NCBI GenBank assembly: GCA_013339895.1
Contig: JABACO010000001.1
Location: forward strand, 14,449,604-14,513,603
From: Ephydatia muelleri
Taxonomy: Eukaryota; Porifera; Demospongiae; Spongillida; Spongillidae
Reading direction: 5' to 3'
DNA length: 64,000 nt
Shown here: positions 40,501-45,604 of the stretch, one piece after another
Position numbering within the stretch: position 1 is the stretch's first letter
Layout of the letters: the number at the start of each line of letters is the position of its first letter
The notes under the pieces: generated by a model
Seen by the model: the letters and a program-made list of their open reading frames with translations, nothing else
The model's database searches: none
Told to the model about the DNA's origin: nothing
Position numbers and translations under genes: made by a program

Positions 40501-41093
40501 ATGACAACTAAGAGGTCCAGATGATATTACACTGTGTAATAACGTGGGTGGTAATACGGTTTGTACAGTAAAAATATGCACGGTAATACTAGGTGTGATC
40601 TTTTAAACATTGCATTTGTGTCAAACATGCAATCAGTGACTGATAGTTGGCATTTTAATGTCCGGTGGTTTCACATTTTAGTGCGGTTAGCTCAATTTCA
40701 CATAATTTTAAAGCTGAATCTGAATTTTTCGATCTGGAAAATGTAATTATAACCCTTGTTATTCTATTATGATGATAAAGCAGGATTCCAAATCAACGCA
40801 ACAACATCTGACTTGCAATCACAAGTACACACGTATGTGATAGTGATCTATTTGCTCTCTTCAATCACTGCATTGTGCATATTTGTCACAATCGCCGTGA
40901 GCGTGTTGCAATGCTGCGTATGCAAACACGTAAGACGCTCAGCGAACACAACATCAGCGAGGTAAGAACTCTAGGCCATATATAATTTACCCGCAAACTT
41001 GTCTTTCTCTCGTGCAGTCGCAGGCACTCCGGAATCGAAATGGTGGAGTGTAATGCGTATGCAACACCGAAAGAAATTTCGTTGTACACTTAA
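5356..41093 (+). CDS. Type I membrane protein with two FN3 domains (12 exons)
   Basis: Exons: 5356-5472, 19692-19924, 24552-24733, 33703-33812, 33983-34242, 34294-34440, 39255-39298, 39370-39558, 39624-39722, 39816-40106, 40784-40961, 41018-41093. Every junction is GT-AG, all phases fit, and the total is 1926 nt (641 aa). Order of parts: signal peptide (about 1-21); Cys-rich module opening HFRGGTIQW with SCSVGCTG (22-117); ectodomain with PDGDIVRCRW and ECGGVC and many N-x-S/T sites (118-365); FN3 1 (366-460); FN3 2 (461-557); membrane segment (about 575-598); 43-residue tail ending EISLYT. Likely a surface receptor or adhesion protein. I recall similar uncharacterised invertebrate proteins but no family name. 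Four introns of 4.6-14.2 kb are full of transposons. Exon structure is read directly from the sequence; function is inferred from the architecture. Confidence 0.85.
6030..6990 (+). repeat. Dispersed repeat family B, copy 1
   Basis: Matches the reverse complement of 11690-12480 over several hundred bases, and part of it matches 57090-57385 reversed. Landmarks: ACCTCATGGGGTTCGAAACC, TATTGATGTGTTCTGTTCG, TTGCATGCAACCCG, TTGCTACGCACTCGCAT. No coding frame is kept across the copies. Class unknown. Confidence 0.75.
7110..9080 (+). repeat. Dispersed repeat family C, copy 1 (hAT-like insert)
   Basis: Without the 7527-8558 insertion, this stretch matches the reverse complement of 49640-50650. Landmarks: AATGCACGCTACATA/AATACACGCTGCATA, TTTGGAGGGAGAGAAGTGC, TAATTAAGCAAGCAAATTTC, GGTGCATTCCACTT, TTTGATGCAGCATTTT. 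Diverged, so old. No coding function recognised. Confidence 0.75.
7527..8558. mobile_element. Non-autonomous hAT-like element with 8-bp TSD
   Basis: 1032 bp, with terminal repeats TAGGGTGTGTAACC and GGTTACACACCCTA, flanked by perfect 8-bp duplications CATGTAAG (7519-7526 and 8559-8566). Near both ends are repeated CGGAAAAATCGATT motifs, like the subterminal repeats of hAT elements. No transposase. The reversed repeat at 49640-50650 lacks the insert at this exact place, confirming the boundaries. Confidence 0.85.
9081..9640. other. No gene seen between repeats
   Basis: Non-coding on both strands as far as I can tell. It holds short GC-richer pieces at 9061-9180 of unknown origin. Confidence 0.4.
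9650..10150. repeat. Imperfect tandem repeat of roughly 150-190 bp units
   Basis: Three to four diverged units share AAACAAATCACTCACC, CCTGATAARRCCACACCCC, YTTTAGAGGACCA-like and AAGTACACATAYNTGTA blocks (starting about 9660, 9775, 9935 and 10015). Units vary in length, so this is a decayed minisatellite and not a CRISPR array. Confidence 0.6.
10880..11230 (-). repeat. Dispersed repeat family A, copy 2 (empty TTAA site)
   Basis: Reverse-strand copy of 4640-5150. It lacks the 220-bp MITE and holds a single TTAA at that site (about 10969-10972). Upstream, about 10806-10872, it abuts a piece matching 4100-4171 in direct orientation, again meeting at a TTAA. Confidence 0.75.
11425..11500. repeat. 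GT microsatellite
   Basis: Nearly pure (GT)n with a few GGGT interruptions, just before the hairpin MITE at 11519. Confidence 0.9.
11519..11669. mobile_element. Hairpin MITE, CACAGCAAAAA family, copy 1
   Basis: Nearly the whole 151 bp folds back on itself. Ends are CACAGCAAAAAAAAGACGC and GCGCCTTTTTTTTGCTGTG, with a possible 3-bp target duplication AGT on each side. Related copies lie at 35084 and 46066. Confidence 0.8.
11690..12480 (-). repeat. Dispersed repeat family B, copy 2
   Basis: Reverse-strand counterpart of 6030-6990, including GAACCCCATGGGGTATCGAA and CGAGTGCGTAGCAAATAGCC. Confidence 0.75.
12490..12930. other. Non-coding flank of the LTR element
   Basis: No gene or repeat recognised. 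The last four bases, GTAG (12927-12930), are the left copy of the target duplication. Confidence 0.5.
12931..13122 (-). repeat. 3' LTR of the Gypsy element
   Basis: 192 bp; on the + strand it starts TGTAACGCGGCC and ends ATCTGCATTACA. Identical by eye to 17949-18140. Confidence 0.93.
13123..13142 (-). other. Polypurine tract of the Gypsy element
   Basis: Read on the minus strand, AGGAGGGAGCAG lies directly against the 3' LTR, the expected place for the plus-strand primer. Confidence 0.7.
13153..16884 (-). CDS. pol: Gypsy Pol polyprotein
   Basis: 1243 residues from the first Met. The frame opens further upstream, where the protease D-T-G site lies (about 16935-16943), so Pol is probably made by read-through or frameshift from gag, as known in this family. 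Protease C-terminal half at residues 1-100 (AILGLDFL); reverse transcriptase from about 260 with YFDD at about 419; RNase H about 520-660 (DTDASENGIGAVL); integrase zinc finger about 800-855 (CKTCASC); integrase core with VAVDIMGPL, HSDQGRQFES and NGMVERFN (about 870-970); C-terminal WKGPYRV near 1105. All key catalytic motifs seem present. A proline-rich tail closes the protein. Confidence 0.95.
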   Translation of the reverse strand: MDSKLKLEEGTGQRLVGVSGIPLSIRGVGLVQLKFAEVPTPMAATFVIVDDLSVEAILGLDFLEQCRCVIDSGLRRIDFPCQRVSLSLDNTQQKPYTCTPLIGLVVKQKLLIPAESEQEIMVELDHQVFNHSWIVEGDRHGRHGLMVAHAVVSPSGRSVPLRVLNPRKEAVVVKKGTRIATMEALEKDPPGDEDLNVHAVSRDKDVPHDDQKALWEMVSKIGDHLSVRDKEMLFSVLLDYADVFSLHPGNIGRTGEIKHHLDTGDAQPIHQLPRRVPQARRLEVRKMLDEMLEKDVIQPSHSPWSSPIILVRKKDGSMRFCVDYRKVNSVTKKDAYPLPRVDDTLDTLGGTKFFSTLDLASGYWQVEVEEADRQKTAFTTPEGLFEFKVMPFGLCNAPATFQRLMDRVLNDLKWTDCLVYFDDIVVVGRTFSEHLHCLGNVLTRLRQAGLKLQPKKCNFCQQKVRFLGHVVSASGISTDPDKTEVVSNWPTPTDKREIQQFLGLVNYYRRFIKNFASLAKPLQRLTEKNVTFEWNEYCQNAFDQLRACLVSAPVLAFPDYSKTFILDTDASENGIGAVLSQGQDDGSECVIAYASRSLSRQEQRYCVTRRELLAVVEFVHHFRCYLLGQHFTLRTDHGSLIWIQNFREPEGQLARWIERLQEYNFTVVHRPGIRHGNADALSRMPCRQCGRDSHNPTDDVSTQVGVIINLPFQSYPSEEMRKLQLADPSVGPVLQAVELDRKPHPDEVKSWSLEGRRLFQLWEMLCVRNGTLWRSLQKGQLCGHQLVIPFILRATLLNELHSGAVGGHIGEEKMSFRLKERFYWPGSMEAAREWCKTCASCATRKTSAPKNRAALQTVQAGSPMQIVAVDIMGPLPETKDGNRYVLVASDYFTRWVEVYAIPNQEAVTVAEKLVNEMFCRFSPPEQLHSDQGRQFESKLIGEVCKLLHIKKSRTTPYHPQCNGMVERFNRTLLDMLATTVNNQSDWDQCIRKLCMAYNSSVHSSTGYTPFYLMFGRQARLPVDLMYGTGPSDSFTAGEYATELRNALHNAYAVVREKCNAEHKRQKSFYDEKVHGKPYSVGDVVWLHSIVVPRGQSRKLHHPWKGPYRVQERIGESDYKIRAWKGKSTQVVHFDRLKPCIEGIQAPAHVPATKTRVTQNEESAARVPQPELLGEQLEIMSDDEEVQPLPEAQPPAGDVPVPPIDVPPPIEDPPVVNRRQSLIPRPTNTRYPQRTRRPPDYYGH
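16977..17927 (-). CDS. gag: Gypsy Gag
   Basis: 316 residues starting MARPVLLPEPF. The first 170 residues look like a Ty3/Gypsy capsid (GISRWDDWIEHFE, WIRVRLTGKAHTAY, LRRRFHPDS). Near residues 255-268 is one CCHC zinc knuckle, CWSCGGMGHIARNC, which binds RNA. It lies just 5' of pol on the same strand in a different frame. It forms the particle shell and packages the RNA (family knowledge). Confidence 0.9.
   Translation of the reverse strand: MARPVLLPEPFSGESGISRWDDWIEHFEDCAAVNKWDSDEEKLKWIRVRLTGKAHTAYRRLAQDARTKYGECKDALRRRFHPDSSRDLHMAELQVRKRQNDEDWASFGDALRVLADKAYPDLEEKARERLALNQFLSQIEDSHLSFSVRQTRPKTVEAAVTTTIEMETYLGHSSSKSITGTVSIPTQQHSEPVCAVPHQKEPAVATVTTEGTKEMKLLVERLDRLEKLLQEPSSGSQGRPPLRRFGGRYGGRSTVTCWSCGGMGHIARNCPVSSKQQQQENCHPPVLGGPARGGEPVRTQNSVLTVPTLSVNCGLS
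17930..17948 (-). other. Primer binding site of the Gypsy element
   Basis: Minus-strand TTGGCGTAGTCGGCAG follows the 5' LTR, with TGG one base in, as expected for pairing with a tRNA 3' CCA end. The tRNA was not identified. Confidence 0.6.
17949..18140 (-). repeat. 5' LTR of the Gypsy element
   Basis: 192 bp, identical by eye to the 12931 copy; followed on the + strand by GTAG, the right target duplication (18141-18144). Confidence 0.93.
18787..19562. mobile_element. Non-autonomous DNA element, CAG...CTG ends, 5-bp TSD
   Basis: Starts CAGGGGCGGATCCAGG and ends AATCCGCCCCTG; flanked by GCATG on both sides (18782-18786 and 19563-19567). No transposase frame. A run of 34 C (19516-19549) lies near the right end. 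Similar ends and TSD length occur at 45136-46787 and 48783-48956. Confidence 0.75.
19692..19924 (+). CDS. Receptor gene exon 2: Cys-rich N-terminal module
   Basis: Starts in phase 0 after TTATCACACAG with INIAYQISW and ends FEF plus two bases at AG-gtgagt. It carries Cys residues in YNCND, LSCSVGCTG and YRCTA, likely disulphide-bonded outside the cell. About 92% identical to the exon at 51222-51453, although flanking introns are unlike. Confidence 0.9.
19925..23338. other. Intron 2, non-coding left part
   Basis: No exon supported. Holds a perfect-looking hairpin at 21847-21943 and AT-rich sequence. The reading frame at 20294-20581 has no splice sites in phase with the neighbouring exons, so I do not treat it as coding. 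Confidence 0.5.
21847..21943. mobile_element. 97-bp hairpin MITE (TAGTCTCGTACCCAGACCC ends)
   Basis: Almost perfectly self-complementary: arms run from TAGTCTCGTACCCAGACCC inward through GCGGATGGATTACA with a tiny loop. Related half-copies with CCCAGACCCT and GGATGGATTACAT occur at about 24990, 26045-26115, 33100-33175 and 58478-58540. Confidence 0.75.
23347..24354. mobile_element. Non-autonomous hAT-like element with TATCGCGATA repeats
   Basis: About 1.0 kb with ends CAGGGCTGCCGCGATAT and ATATCGCGGCAGCACTG. Flanking 8-bp sequences CATGTACC and TATGTACC match at 7 of 8 places, fitting a hAT target duplication. TATCGCGATA-type palindromes cluster within about 110 bp of each end. No transposase. 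Lies in intron 2. Confidence 0.8.
24552..24733 (+). CDS. Receptor gene exon 3: ectodomain
   Basis: 182 nt. Its first base completes a Ser codon left by exon 2 (AG+T); it ends with one base (G) that joins TG of exon 4 to make Val. It encodes FAGCCFLSTLQIG, then TGIINSSPEVTMPP and SRCVSQIRLD. Acceptor catcgcag, donor gtacgt. Confidence 0.85.
24734..26700. other. Intron 3, left part: no gene supported
   Basis: Contains half-copies of the 97-bp hairpin family near 24990 and 26045-26115. A minus-strand open frame at 25933-26418 (161 codons) runs through one of these copies and has no recognisable domain, so coding is doubtful. Confidence 0.4.
26707..27198 (-). CDS. Unrecognised 163-aa protein
   Basis: Complete frame with Met and stop. 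The N-terminal 100 residues are basic and helical, with spaced Trp residues (FKRLHWHCRKEK, KHWANRMGLLRNKWSKL), loosely like the DNA-binding halves that go with Harbinger-type transposons. The last 60 residues are Ser/Glu-rich with no pattern. It lies antisense in intron 3, just beside a 61-bp minisatellite. It may be a transposon-borne gene; no family can be named. Confidence 0.35.
   Translation of the reverse strand: MVFRNYFKRLHWHCRKEKICYLEAYDNYVRKFKSDWEAAGLFINDKDILCKKEEVNKLRKHWANRMGLLRNKWSKLSQAKKLDNTKEAFRSYQTEIFYEPATIQENLDTPLSSASTCEESPPAVVGGISGCLSMENHLLACVFTEGAAVQNVHDSACNSSSLN
27215..27400. repeat. 61-bp minisatellite, about three units
   Basis: Units such as 27242-27302 and 27303-27363 share ACAATAGACAAATACCCAAG and GAACACAACTTCGCAAAA; partial units lie at both ends. 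Confidence 0.85.
28262..28705. repeat. 18-bp minisatellite, about 24 units
   Basis: The unit is close to GGAGGCGCGAGTACTAGT. Because 18 is a multiple of three and the unit lacks stops, it stays open in several frames on both strands (Gly/Ala/Ser/Thr-rich on +, Ala/Pro/Leu-rich on -). Variants (CGCAAG, CACGAG) recur in blocks, e.g. about 28404-28499 and 28548-28643 look like a copied array of units. Confidence 0.92.
29494..29552. repeat. 59-bp palindromic element
   Basis: CTAGTTGGGCGT...ATCTTAGCGT pairs with ACGCTAAGGTC...ACGCCCGACTAG around a 5-nt loop. It resembles the 67-bp hairpin at 62764-62830 in its CTAGTYNGGCGT end. Confidence 0.65.
29665..31216 (+). pseudogene. THAP plus DDE transposase of ISL2EU type
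   Basis: Begins MASMGDKCVVCG. The THAP zinc finger runs to about 29860 (CVVCG, SYYRMPRN, VCLRYF). The usual C-x2-H end is C-x2-Y here, so zinc binding may be lost. Further on are pieces of a DDE_Tnp_4 domain: KYWGSNVSEYPQKYKRMM, AITDGSENLLETPTDLCMQS (first Asp region), FLVACTPNGCISYISPLFVG, NIPPFMEGQQQLS, and EIAIGRIKTFNILK, ending YVDKYF-like at TAA. Several in-frame stops and frame changes are visible, so it is dead. It would have cut and pasted the element. Confidence 0.75.
31329..32937 (-). pseudogene. SAP/YqaJ-like accessory gene of the ISL2EU element
   Basis: Starts MAKIPSRSDG and has YYELRWWLLCHGVNA, as in the SAP-like opening of these proteins, then DGSYLYWKQKK and PPLSGWE. The end reads FDEEYWKIILLPKLETFF and AIGLPIRDLSKF. 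Between these it is broken by stops and frame changes. In ISL2EU elements the second protein carries a YqaJ (phage-type exonuclease) domain; the catalytic part is not clearly readable here. It converges on the transposase gene with about 110 bp between stops. Confidence 0.6.
33703..34440 (+). CDS. Receptor gene exons 4-6: ectodomain
   Basis: Three exons, 33703-33812, 33983-34242 and 34294-34440, with introns of 170 and 51 bp. Exon 4 has DPDGDIVRCRW, ECGGVCNALP and NCTLNPDT. Exon 5 opens CVLTYFGTNSTGQF and continues VVAIQVEDYASL, FVVNVVSS, PPTPLNGTCIP and TWNGTLL. Exon 6 has ACVSDVFVTGATQL, VTKNATHISVGIAW and VICFNATENHG. Several N-glycosylation sequons (NCT, NST, NGT, NAT) fit an extracellular protein. 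Intron 4 holds a GT microsatellite. Confidence 0.85.
33832..33925. repeat. GT/GGGT microsatellite in intron 4
   Basis: (GT)n with GCGC interruptions, then GTGGGTGGGTGGG. Lies between exons 4 and 5 of the receptor gene. Confidence 0.9.
34441..35083. other. Intron 6, non-coding left part
   Basis: AT-rich; nothing supported on either strand. Confidence 0.4.
35084..35201. mobile_element. Hairpin MITE, CACAGCAAAAA family, copy 2
   Basis: Arms AACAGATGATGCATGTCACT and AGTGACATGCATCAATCTGT meet around a short A/T loop with GAGTGCCCTATT. The right end TTTTTGCTGTG matches the family; the left end has drifted. Confidence 0.7.
35202..36640. other. Intron 6, non-coding middle part
   Basis: No exon or element boundary found. 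It may include decayed flank of the integrase fossil to the right. Confidence 0.35.
36650..37235 (-). mobile_element. Fossil integrase C-terminal region (Gypsy/KRBA2 kin)
   Basis: Broken, with multiple breaks. Minus-strand pieces include SKIHASIKYPLP (integrase core end, near the usual TKYSPF motif), then RHSNINFKVGDHVLKRNM and PYIIHEVDKEG, which match the VGDxVL and GPYxIHE motifs of integrase C-terminal regions. It lies in intron 6, antisense, and may be the same family as the fossil at 430-1600, which holds the N-terminal end. Confidence 0.45.
37719..37970. mobile_element. Non-autonomous element with 35-bp inverted ends
   Basis: About 250 bp. Ends TTTCCGCGAAAAGGGACCTA and GGTCCTTTCGCGGAAAAGAT are inverted copies, extending to ATTGGRATC outside and TAATGCAT inside. 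No coding frame and no certain TSD. Confidence 0.75.
39255..39722 (+). CDS. Receptor gene exons 7-9: linker and first FN3 domain
   Basis: Exon 7 (39255-39298, only 44 nt) encodes VSSAVQCITLLVMK and restores the phase between exons 6 and 8. Exons 8 (39370-39558) and 9 (39624-39722) form an FN3 domain: LKINWTYTKP supplies the B-strand Trp, FNISVYEV the C strand, and TPYQVIINGMNEQYG the Y-x-V motif near the F strand. Introns are 71 and 65 bp. Confidence 0.85.
39816..40106 (+). CDS. Receptor gene exon 10: second FN3 domain
   Basis: A 291-nt exon coding one complete FN3 domain: VVPPHGIDKM, LLKWSQPTLTNARGFVIGY (B and C strands), then SVAVCAKTIAGCGPLSEP, the usual F-G strand motif (A-x-T/N-x-x-G-x-G-P-x-S). 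One domain per symmetrical phase-1 exon is typical for FN3. Confidence 0.9.
40784..41093 (+). CDS. Receptor gene exons 11-12: membrane segment and tail
   Basis: Exon 11 (40784-40961) has a short linker with NATTS, a hydrophobic segment from YVIVIYLLSS through FVTIAVSVL, then CCVCKHVRR, whose Cys and basic residues fit the inner membrane face. Exon 12 (41018-41093) encodes SRRHSGIEMVECNAY and ends EISLYT with TAA. The tail is too short for a kinase or other enzyme domain; two Tyr residues could be signalling sites (inference). Confidence 0.85.
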
Positions 41094-42200
41094 AAATTAA
41101 TAATTGAAGCCACTACGCTGTGCATGCATAACTTTAAGAAGCTATATAGTGCTAGAACAACTTGGTTGAAATGCTTTGCGCTATCCTTTGGCTTATACTT
41201 GTAGGTGCTATATACATTGAATTTTGTGAGATAAACAATTGATTTGAAATGGGATAGCGAAACAGATGTATGTGTTTGTACAGTATCACCACGAGGGAGA
41301 TTAAATACTCGAGTGTGTCTGGCATATACATGCAGAACACGTGCGACACGACTCGTGAGAAACGTAGTTATGAACTTATGATTATGTAACATACATGACG
41401 CATTTAGATTATAAGGCGGCTGCTCCGTTAATACTCAATGCTTATTACCAACACTGTATACGTATTTGCTGAGCAATGCGATAGAAAACATTACCTCTGC
41501 ACGGGACTGGTAGCTATTCGTGATTTCATGGAAAGCTTTCAAAGGCAGGCGAACTTCGAGGAGTTCGATCGTGCTCGGTTACCTACTTAATTTGTTGAGC
41601 TGCTAGGCAAGGCGGAATAGGACAATAAGAATTAGCTATAATAAGGTGTAATGAGGGTTATGCGAAATCTGAGAAGTCAGGCGAAGGTACATGTACTAAC
41701 AACTGCAACAAATTCTAATAATTACCCTATTAGTAAGTCCTATATCGTATAGAACCAAAGTCACATTTCTTTCATTCTGCAATTGTCATGCGCAGTACAT
41801 ATCCAGAAATGGCCCATACATAGGCGGTCATCTTGCTTTTTATTTCAAATAGAATTTAAACAAGTTTATAATGTACTATAAATCGGTCTGATTATGATAT
41901 ATGGAACGTTCTATACGAAAATGGGTCTTGTTGATTTCATTTTATAACATAAACTTTAGATCGATATATCTTCCGAATTATTAACACTATCGGGTTCCTA
42001 GTTTTAACACAACAGTCTGTAAATGGGTGAATTCGGTGGTTGGTGGAAAAGCTCCTGAGAGAGAAATACTGACCAATGCGATGTAGGCAGCTGTAGCATG
42101 AGAAAAAAAAGGCGGAGGCCAAAACCTCCATGGCGAAAACTGAGCTGTGCTTGCCGACTTGCCATTGGTGAAAGCTAAAGTTCAGTACATTGCTCAAGAC
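41094..42200. other. Intergenic after the receptor gene, no gene seen
   Basis: Nothing supported. No clear AATAAA directly after the receptor stop, so the 3' end is unresolved. Confidence 0.4.
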
Positions 42201-42209
42201 AATGGAGCA

Positions 42210-42606
42210 TGTCATTGTCAAAAAATAGCAAACAATTCCAGCACAGCGGGGGTAGGTAGAGTGCACCGAACCAGGTGAGCCAATTTACAAAAACTGGCAC
42301 ACTGCCTCAGAATCCCTAAAGACAACTGAGGGTCACAAAGCTTTGGAAGCAGTGACAAAAGTTCGCAAGCTGACAACCATCTTTTCTTAATGAAGGAGGC
42401 ACAAAAGTCCTCGTCGCCAATGGGGGCACCCAGGATGTCAAAGTTGAGTGCCGACTGATGGGGAATGGAAAACGTGTTGGATCACATGGTCCAAACAGCT
42501 GGCACTTGGATGGATTCAGAAGCAGACCCTTAGTAGAACCATAGGTATCTAATAGATGTACTGCCTTAACTAAGGCAGCAGCTTCCCCTGCAAGAACACC
42601 ATCATC
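42210..42606 (-). mobile_element. LINE reverse transcriptase fragment, inverted part
   Basis: Minus strand. It begins at the catalytic motif WYIDDGVLAG (YxDD), continues YGSTKGLLLNPSKCQLFGP, then ILGAPIGDEDF and the thumb, ACELLSLLPKLCDPQLSLG and FCKLAHLVRC. One frame change is visible between palm and thumb, so it is dead. It abuts, head to head, the C-terminal part of the same type of LINE on the + strand at 42610. Confidence 0.8.
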
Positions 42607-42609
42607 TAT

Positions 42610-43010
42610 GTACCAACAGTTAAAATCTAAGGAATTGGGCCTTACCCTCTGTAATTTGGAAGAAACATGCCCCTATTGTTCTAGCCAGCTTGACCCCCTT
42701 GGACACCATTCTTTAACTTGTCGCCATGCCGGGGATGTGGTTACACAACACAACTGCATACGTGATTGTATTGCTGACTTTTGCCGTCATGCCCACCTTT
42801 CTCCTCTTTTGGAGCAAGGTCCTGGTATTGGTCCAGCCAAAGACAGATCACGCCCAACTGACATTTTGATACCAAACTGGTCACTGTCTCGATCTGCAGC
42901 ATTTGACATCATGGTTATACATCCCCTCAATAATTCATTGATTTCAGATGCTGATCAGACCTCAGGTGCCTCGTAGTGGAGGCATATGAGGCTGGGGAAT
43001 CACTGCAAAG
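42610..43010 (+). mobile_element. LINE C-terminal region with zinc knuckle
   Basis: Frame with CPYCSSQLDPLGHHSLTC (C-x2-C-x8-H-x4-C), then VVTQHNCIRDCIADFC, SRPTDILIPNW and AAFDIMVIHPLN. A CCHC knuckle followed by R-P-x-D and a later D fits the restriction-like endonuclease end of R2/NeSL-type LINEs (inference). The upstream RT lies inverted next to it. Confidence 0.75.
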
Positions 43011-43019
43011 GAAACTTTC

Positions 43020-44090
43020 TCAAGAATTGCTTGGCGCTTAGCCATCCACTCCCACGGCTCATCCAATACTGAAATGCTAAATACAATATATTGTCGCCTC
43101 GGCACGCGGCAAAATGCCCGAGCCTCCTGGCTCGATTGGCATCATTTTCGTGACTTCTTGTATATTGTTATTTGGCTGTTATTAGAAATTATTAATTTCT
43201 ATTCGTCGAAATTCATGGTTCTTTTTTGCAATATGGATAAAAAAATTCTACCTACAAAAGAAATATAAATGCGCACGAACTACCATTATGCATCCATGTG
43301 ACAGACGCGGGGACGAAGTAAGGGTATAGCAATAGGGTGCATGGTTTTGAATGGAACAGCAGCAAAAAAGTTCGCGAAATGATGCAGGTTTGTGGTAGCC
43401 TGCCGTTAAAACTGAGTTTCACATACAAGCATGAAGAGTGTTTGCAGCCTCTGTATTAGGAATCAACACATCCAATGATGCTGCGCACATTCACCACTGC
43501 TATTTTGTTACTGCACCTTGCTACTACAATCCCTTATATGTTGTGACCAGCAAAGCTTCCCAGACCTGTACTGTTTATTTTCGTTGCGGGTTGCATAATA
43601 CTGACCAATGACAAGTTGCGAAGCAGAGAGATCATTTTCTGGTTTTCAAAGATTGAAAAGCCTTCTCCGCTCCAGTATGGGTGATAGCATTAGCATGATG
43701 AACAATCTGTATCGTTAATGCACACGAAGTTGAAGAAATTTCGATCGCGAAGGCTGTAATGACAAAGGGCATAATGTACATGTACATGTAGCTACATGCA
43801 TGTGCATTCATGTTGTTCATGTTGTTATGTTGAGTAATAAGTAGTAATCTCATATCAACAGCTGTGCTTATTTCATGTAATCTTCGTGTATAAAAAGTGC
43901 CTTGCTAATGACTACATCAAATATCTTCTGAAATGCACAAAGTAAAAATAAGAAAGGTAATACTGCAAATTGTACATGTACATGTATAAAGCCAAAATGA
44001 CATCCTTCCGAATACCATTAAAAACCTAGTTGCTTTAAGTAGATTAACTGAATATTAAAGCCATTTCAAGTATTAGGAATGTCCAGGCAG
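43020..44090. other. No gene seen
   Basis: Non-coding on both strands as far as can be read. Short TACATGTACATGTA runs lie at about 43776 and 43974. Confidence 0.4.
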
Positions 44091-44099
44091 CGCGATACA

Positions 44100-45130
44100 C
44101 TAATGTACCACTGCCATGGCAGATGAAAACACCACAGCTTTCCACTCTGGCTCTATGATGCTCACCAACACTTTGGAATCCTGTTCAGCCTCACGTATCC
44201 TCAGCTCGAGAGGTCCCTTCATCATATGTTCCCTGACCTCTTCCCAATTCCAGAGCCCCGTAGAGGCATTGAATTCACCATCAAATGTGTTCACCTCAAT
44301 GATGTACACCCTGTCTTCAGTCCAGGCAAAGTCCACTGTGTAACGCTCCAGTGGAATACGATCCTTCACGGTGGCAAAGAACATCTCTAGGTCTGTCTTG
44401 ATCCTCTCTCTGCGCTCTACCAGCAGAGGGAAATAGAGTGGATGGTTGTACTGGCCAACGGAGGTCAGCCGGCCCTCCCAGACAAAACCGTGGAACTCAG
44501 CCCACTGGTGAATGTCCACCCACTTTCACACCACAAGACACATGCACTTCTCAAAGTCATTGTAGTCAAGGTTAAGTGCATACTCAAAGTCCTCCTCTAC
44601 CCTGGCACTGAACATGAGGAGGTGGATAGCTTCCTCCCCTGTTCTTACCCTCAGGCTGTGGGTCATCACTTCGGCCAGTAGTACCAATCTATCGTTTGCA
44701 GATGGGCGTTCACCCAAAAAAAGCAGCCTGGTGAGGAAAGCCTTACGGACCTTGGCAATAGCCACAGCCGAGTCTTTTGGCGACCTGGTCGTAAGCTTCA
44801 TGAAGACACCAGCCTCTGGGGAGTCTCGTCTGCAGACCTCTTAACTGATCTGGCACCTCGAATGTCTGAACAGACGTTGTATGGCTGTACGAGGAGAGAT
44901 TGTTCTTGCACAGGGCCTTACGGTAAGACAGGATGGCCAGACCATCCTCCTTCGTGATGCGAATGAACTCCGTCGCGAAAGTGTCGTCCTTAAGCGACTC
45001 GTACCACCGATCTATCCCCGTGCTGAAGAAGTAGTTCCTCAACCGCTCTTCATGCTGTTTGGAGAGCTTCGAACAGATGTTAAAGTTTGGGGCGCTCCTG
45101 TCCCGACTCGAGTTGTCGCCCGGCCCCCGG
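44100..45130 (-). pseudogene. Decayed ATP-grasp-like gene (possibly D123-like)
   Basis: Minus strand, intronless. From the N-terminal side: HEERLRNYFFSTGIDRWYES, FATEFIRITKEDG; then in another frame GVFMKLTTRSPKDSAVA and RTGEEAIHLLMFSARVEED; then after a TGA (probably a lost CGA in LVV-KW) HGFVWEGRLTSVGQYNHPLY, YTVDFAW, VYIIEVNTFDGEF. The K-L-x-x-R-S-P-K-D-S nucleotide-binding stretch and the D...E-V/I-N end are ATP-grasp-like, reminiscent of D123/CDC123 kin. One frame change and one stop mark it as a pseudogene. The 5' side is interrupted by the 45136-46787 transposon. Motifs are seen; the family is from memory. Confidence 0.55.
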
Positions 45131-45604
45131 GGCTTCAGGCCCGTAGCCAGGTCGGGAAAAGGGGGGGTTCGAAAATAATAAATGTGGACCTAAAGTGGGC
45201 GTGGATCACCAAAAGGGGGTGGGTGGGTGAGGGGGATGTGCCCCCTCCCGCGCGAAGCGTGGAAGCTTTTGAAAACATTGATTTTGCAACTGAATGCAAA
45301 CCAATTTGCAGACACATGTACCAGTACACTCATACCGCTTTATAACTCTTCATTGTAATTTAGTAAATATAATTGCCAATGTACATGTAAGCGCTCATGC
45401 ATAACTATATTCATAATCCATTTCGGTCGACATTTAGCCCCAGGCCTTCTATGAGACACCGACAATACTTCTGATCCAATGCTTAGTCATATTAATACAT
45501 GCATGAAACCCATATAGGCTAGCTAGTATATTCTACACACTGCAATGCATGCACAAGTGTACATGTGTATAGTGCATGACAGAGCTAGTGTTCGATTTCA
45601 AGGG

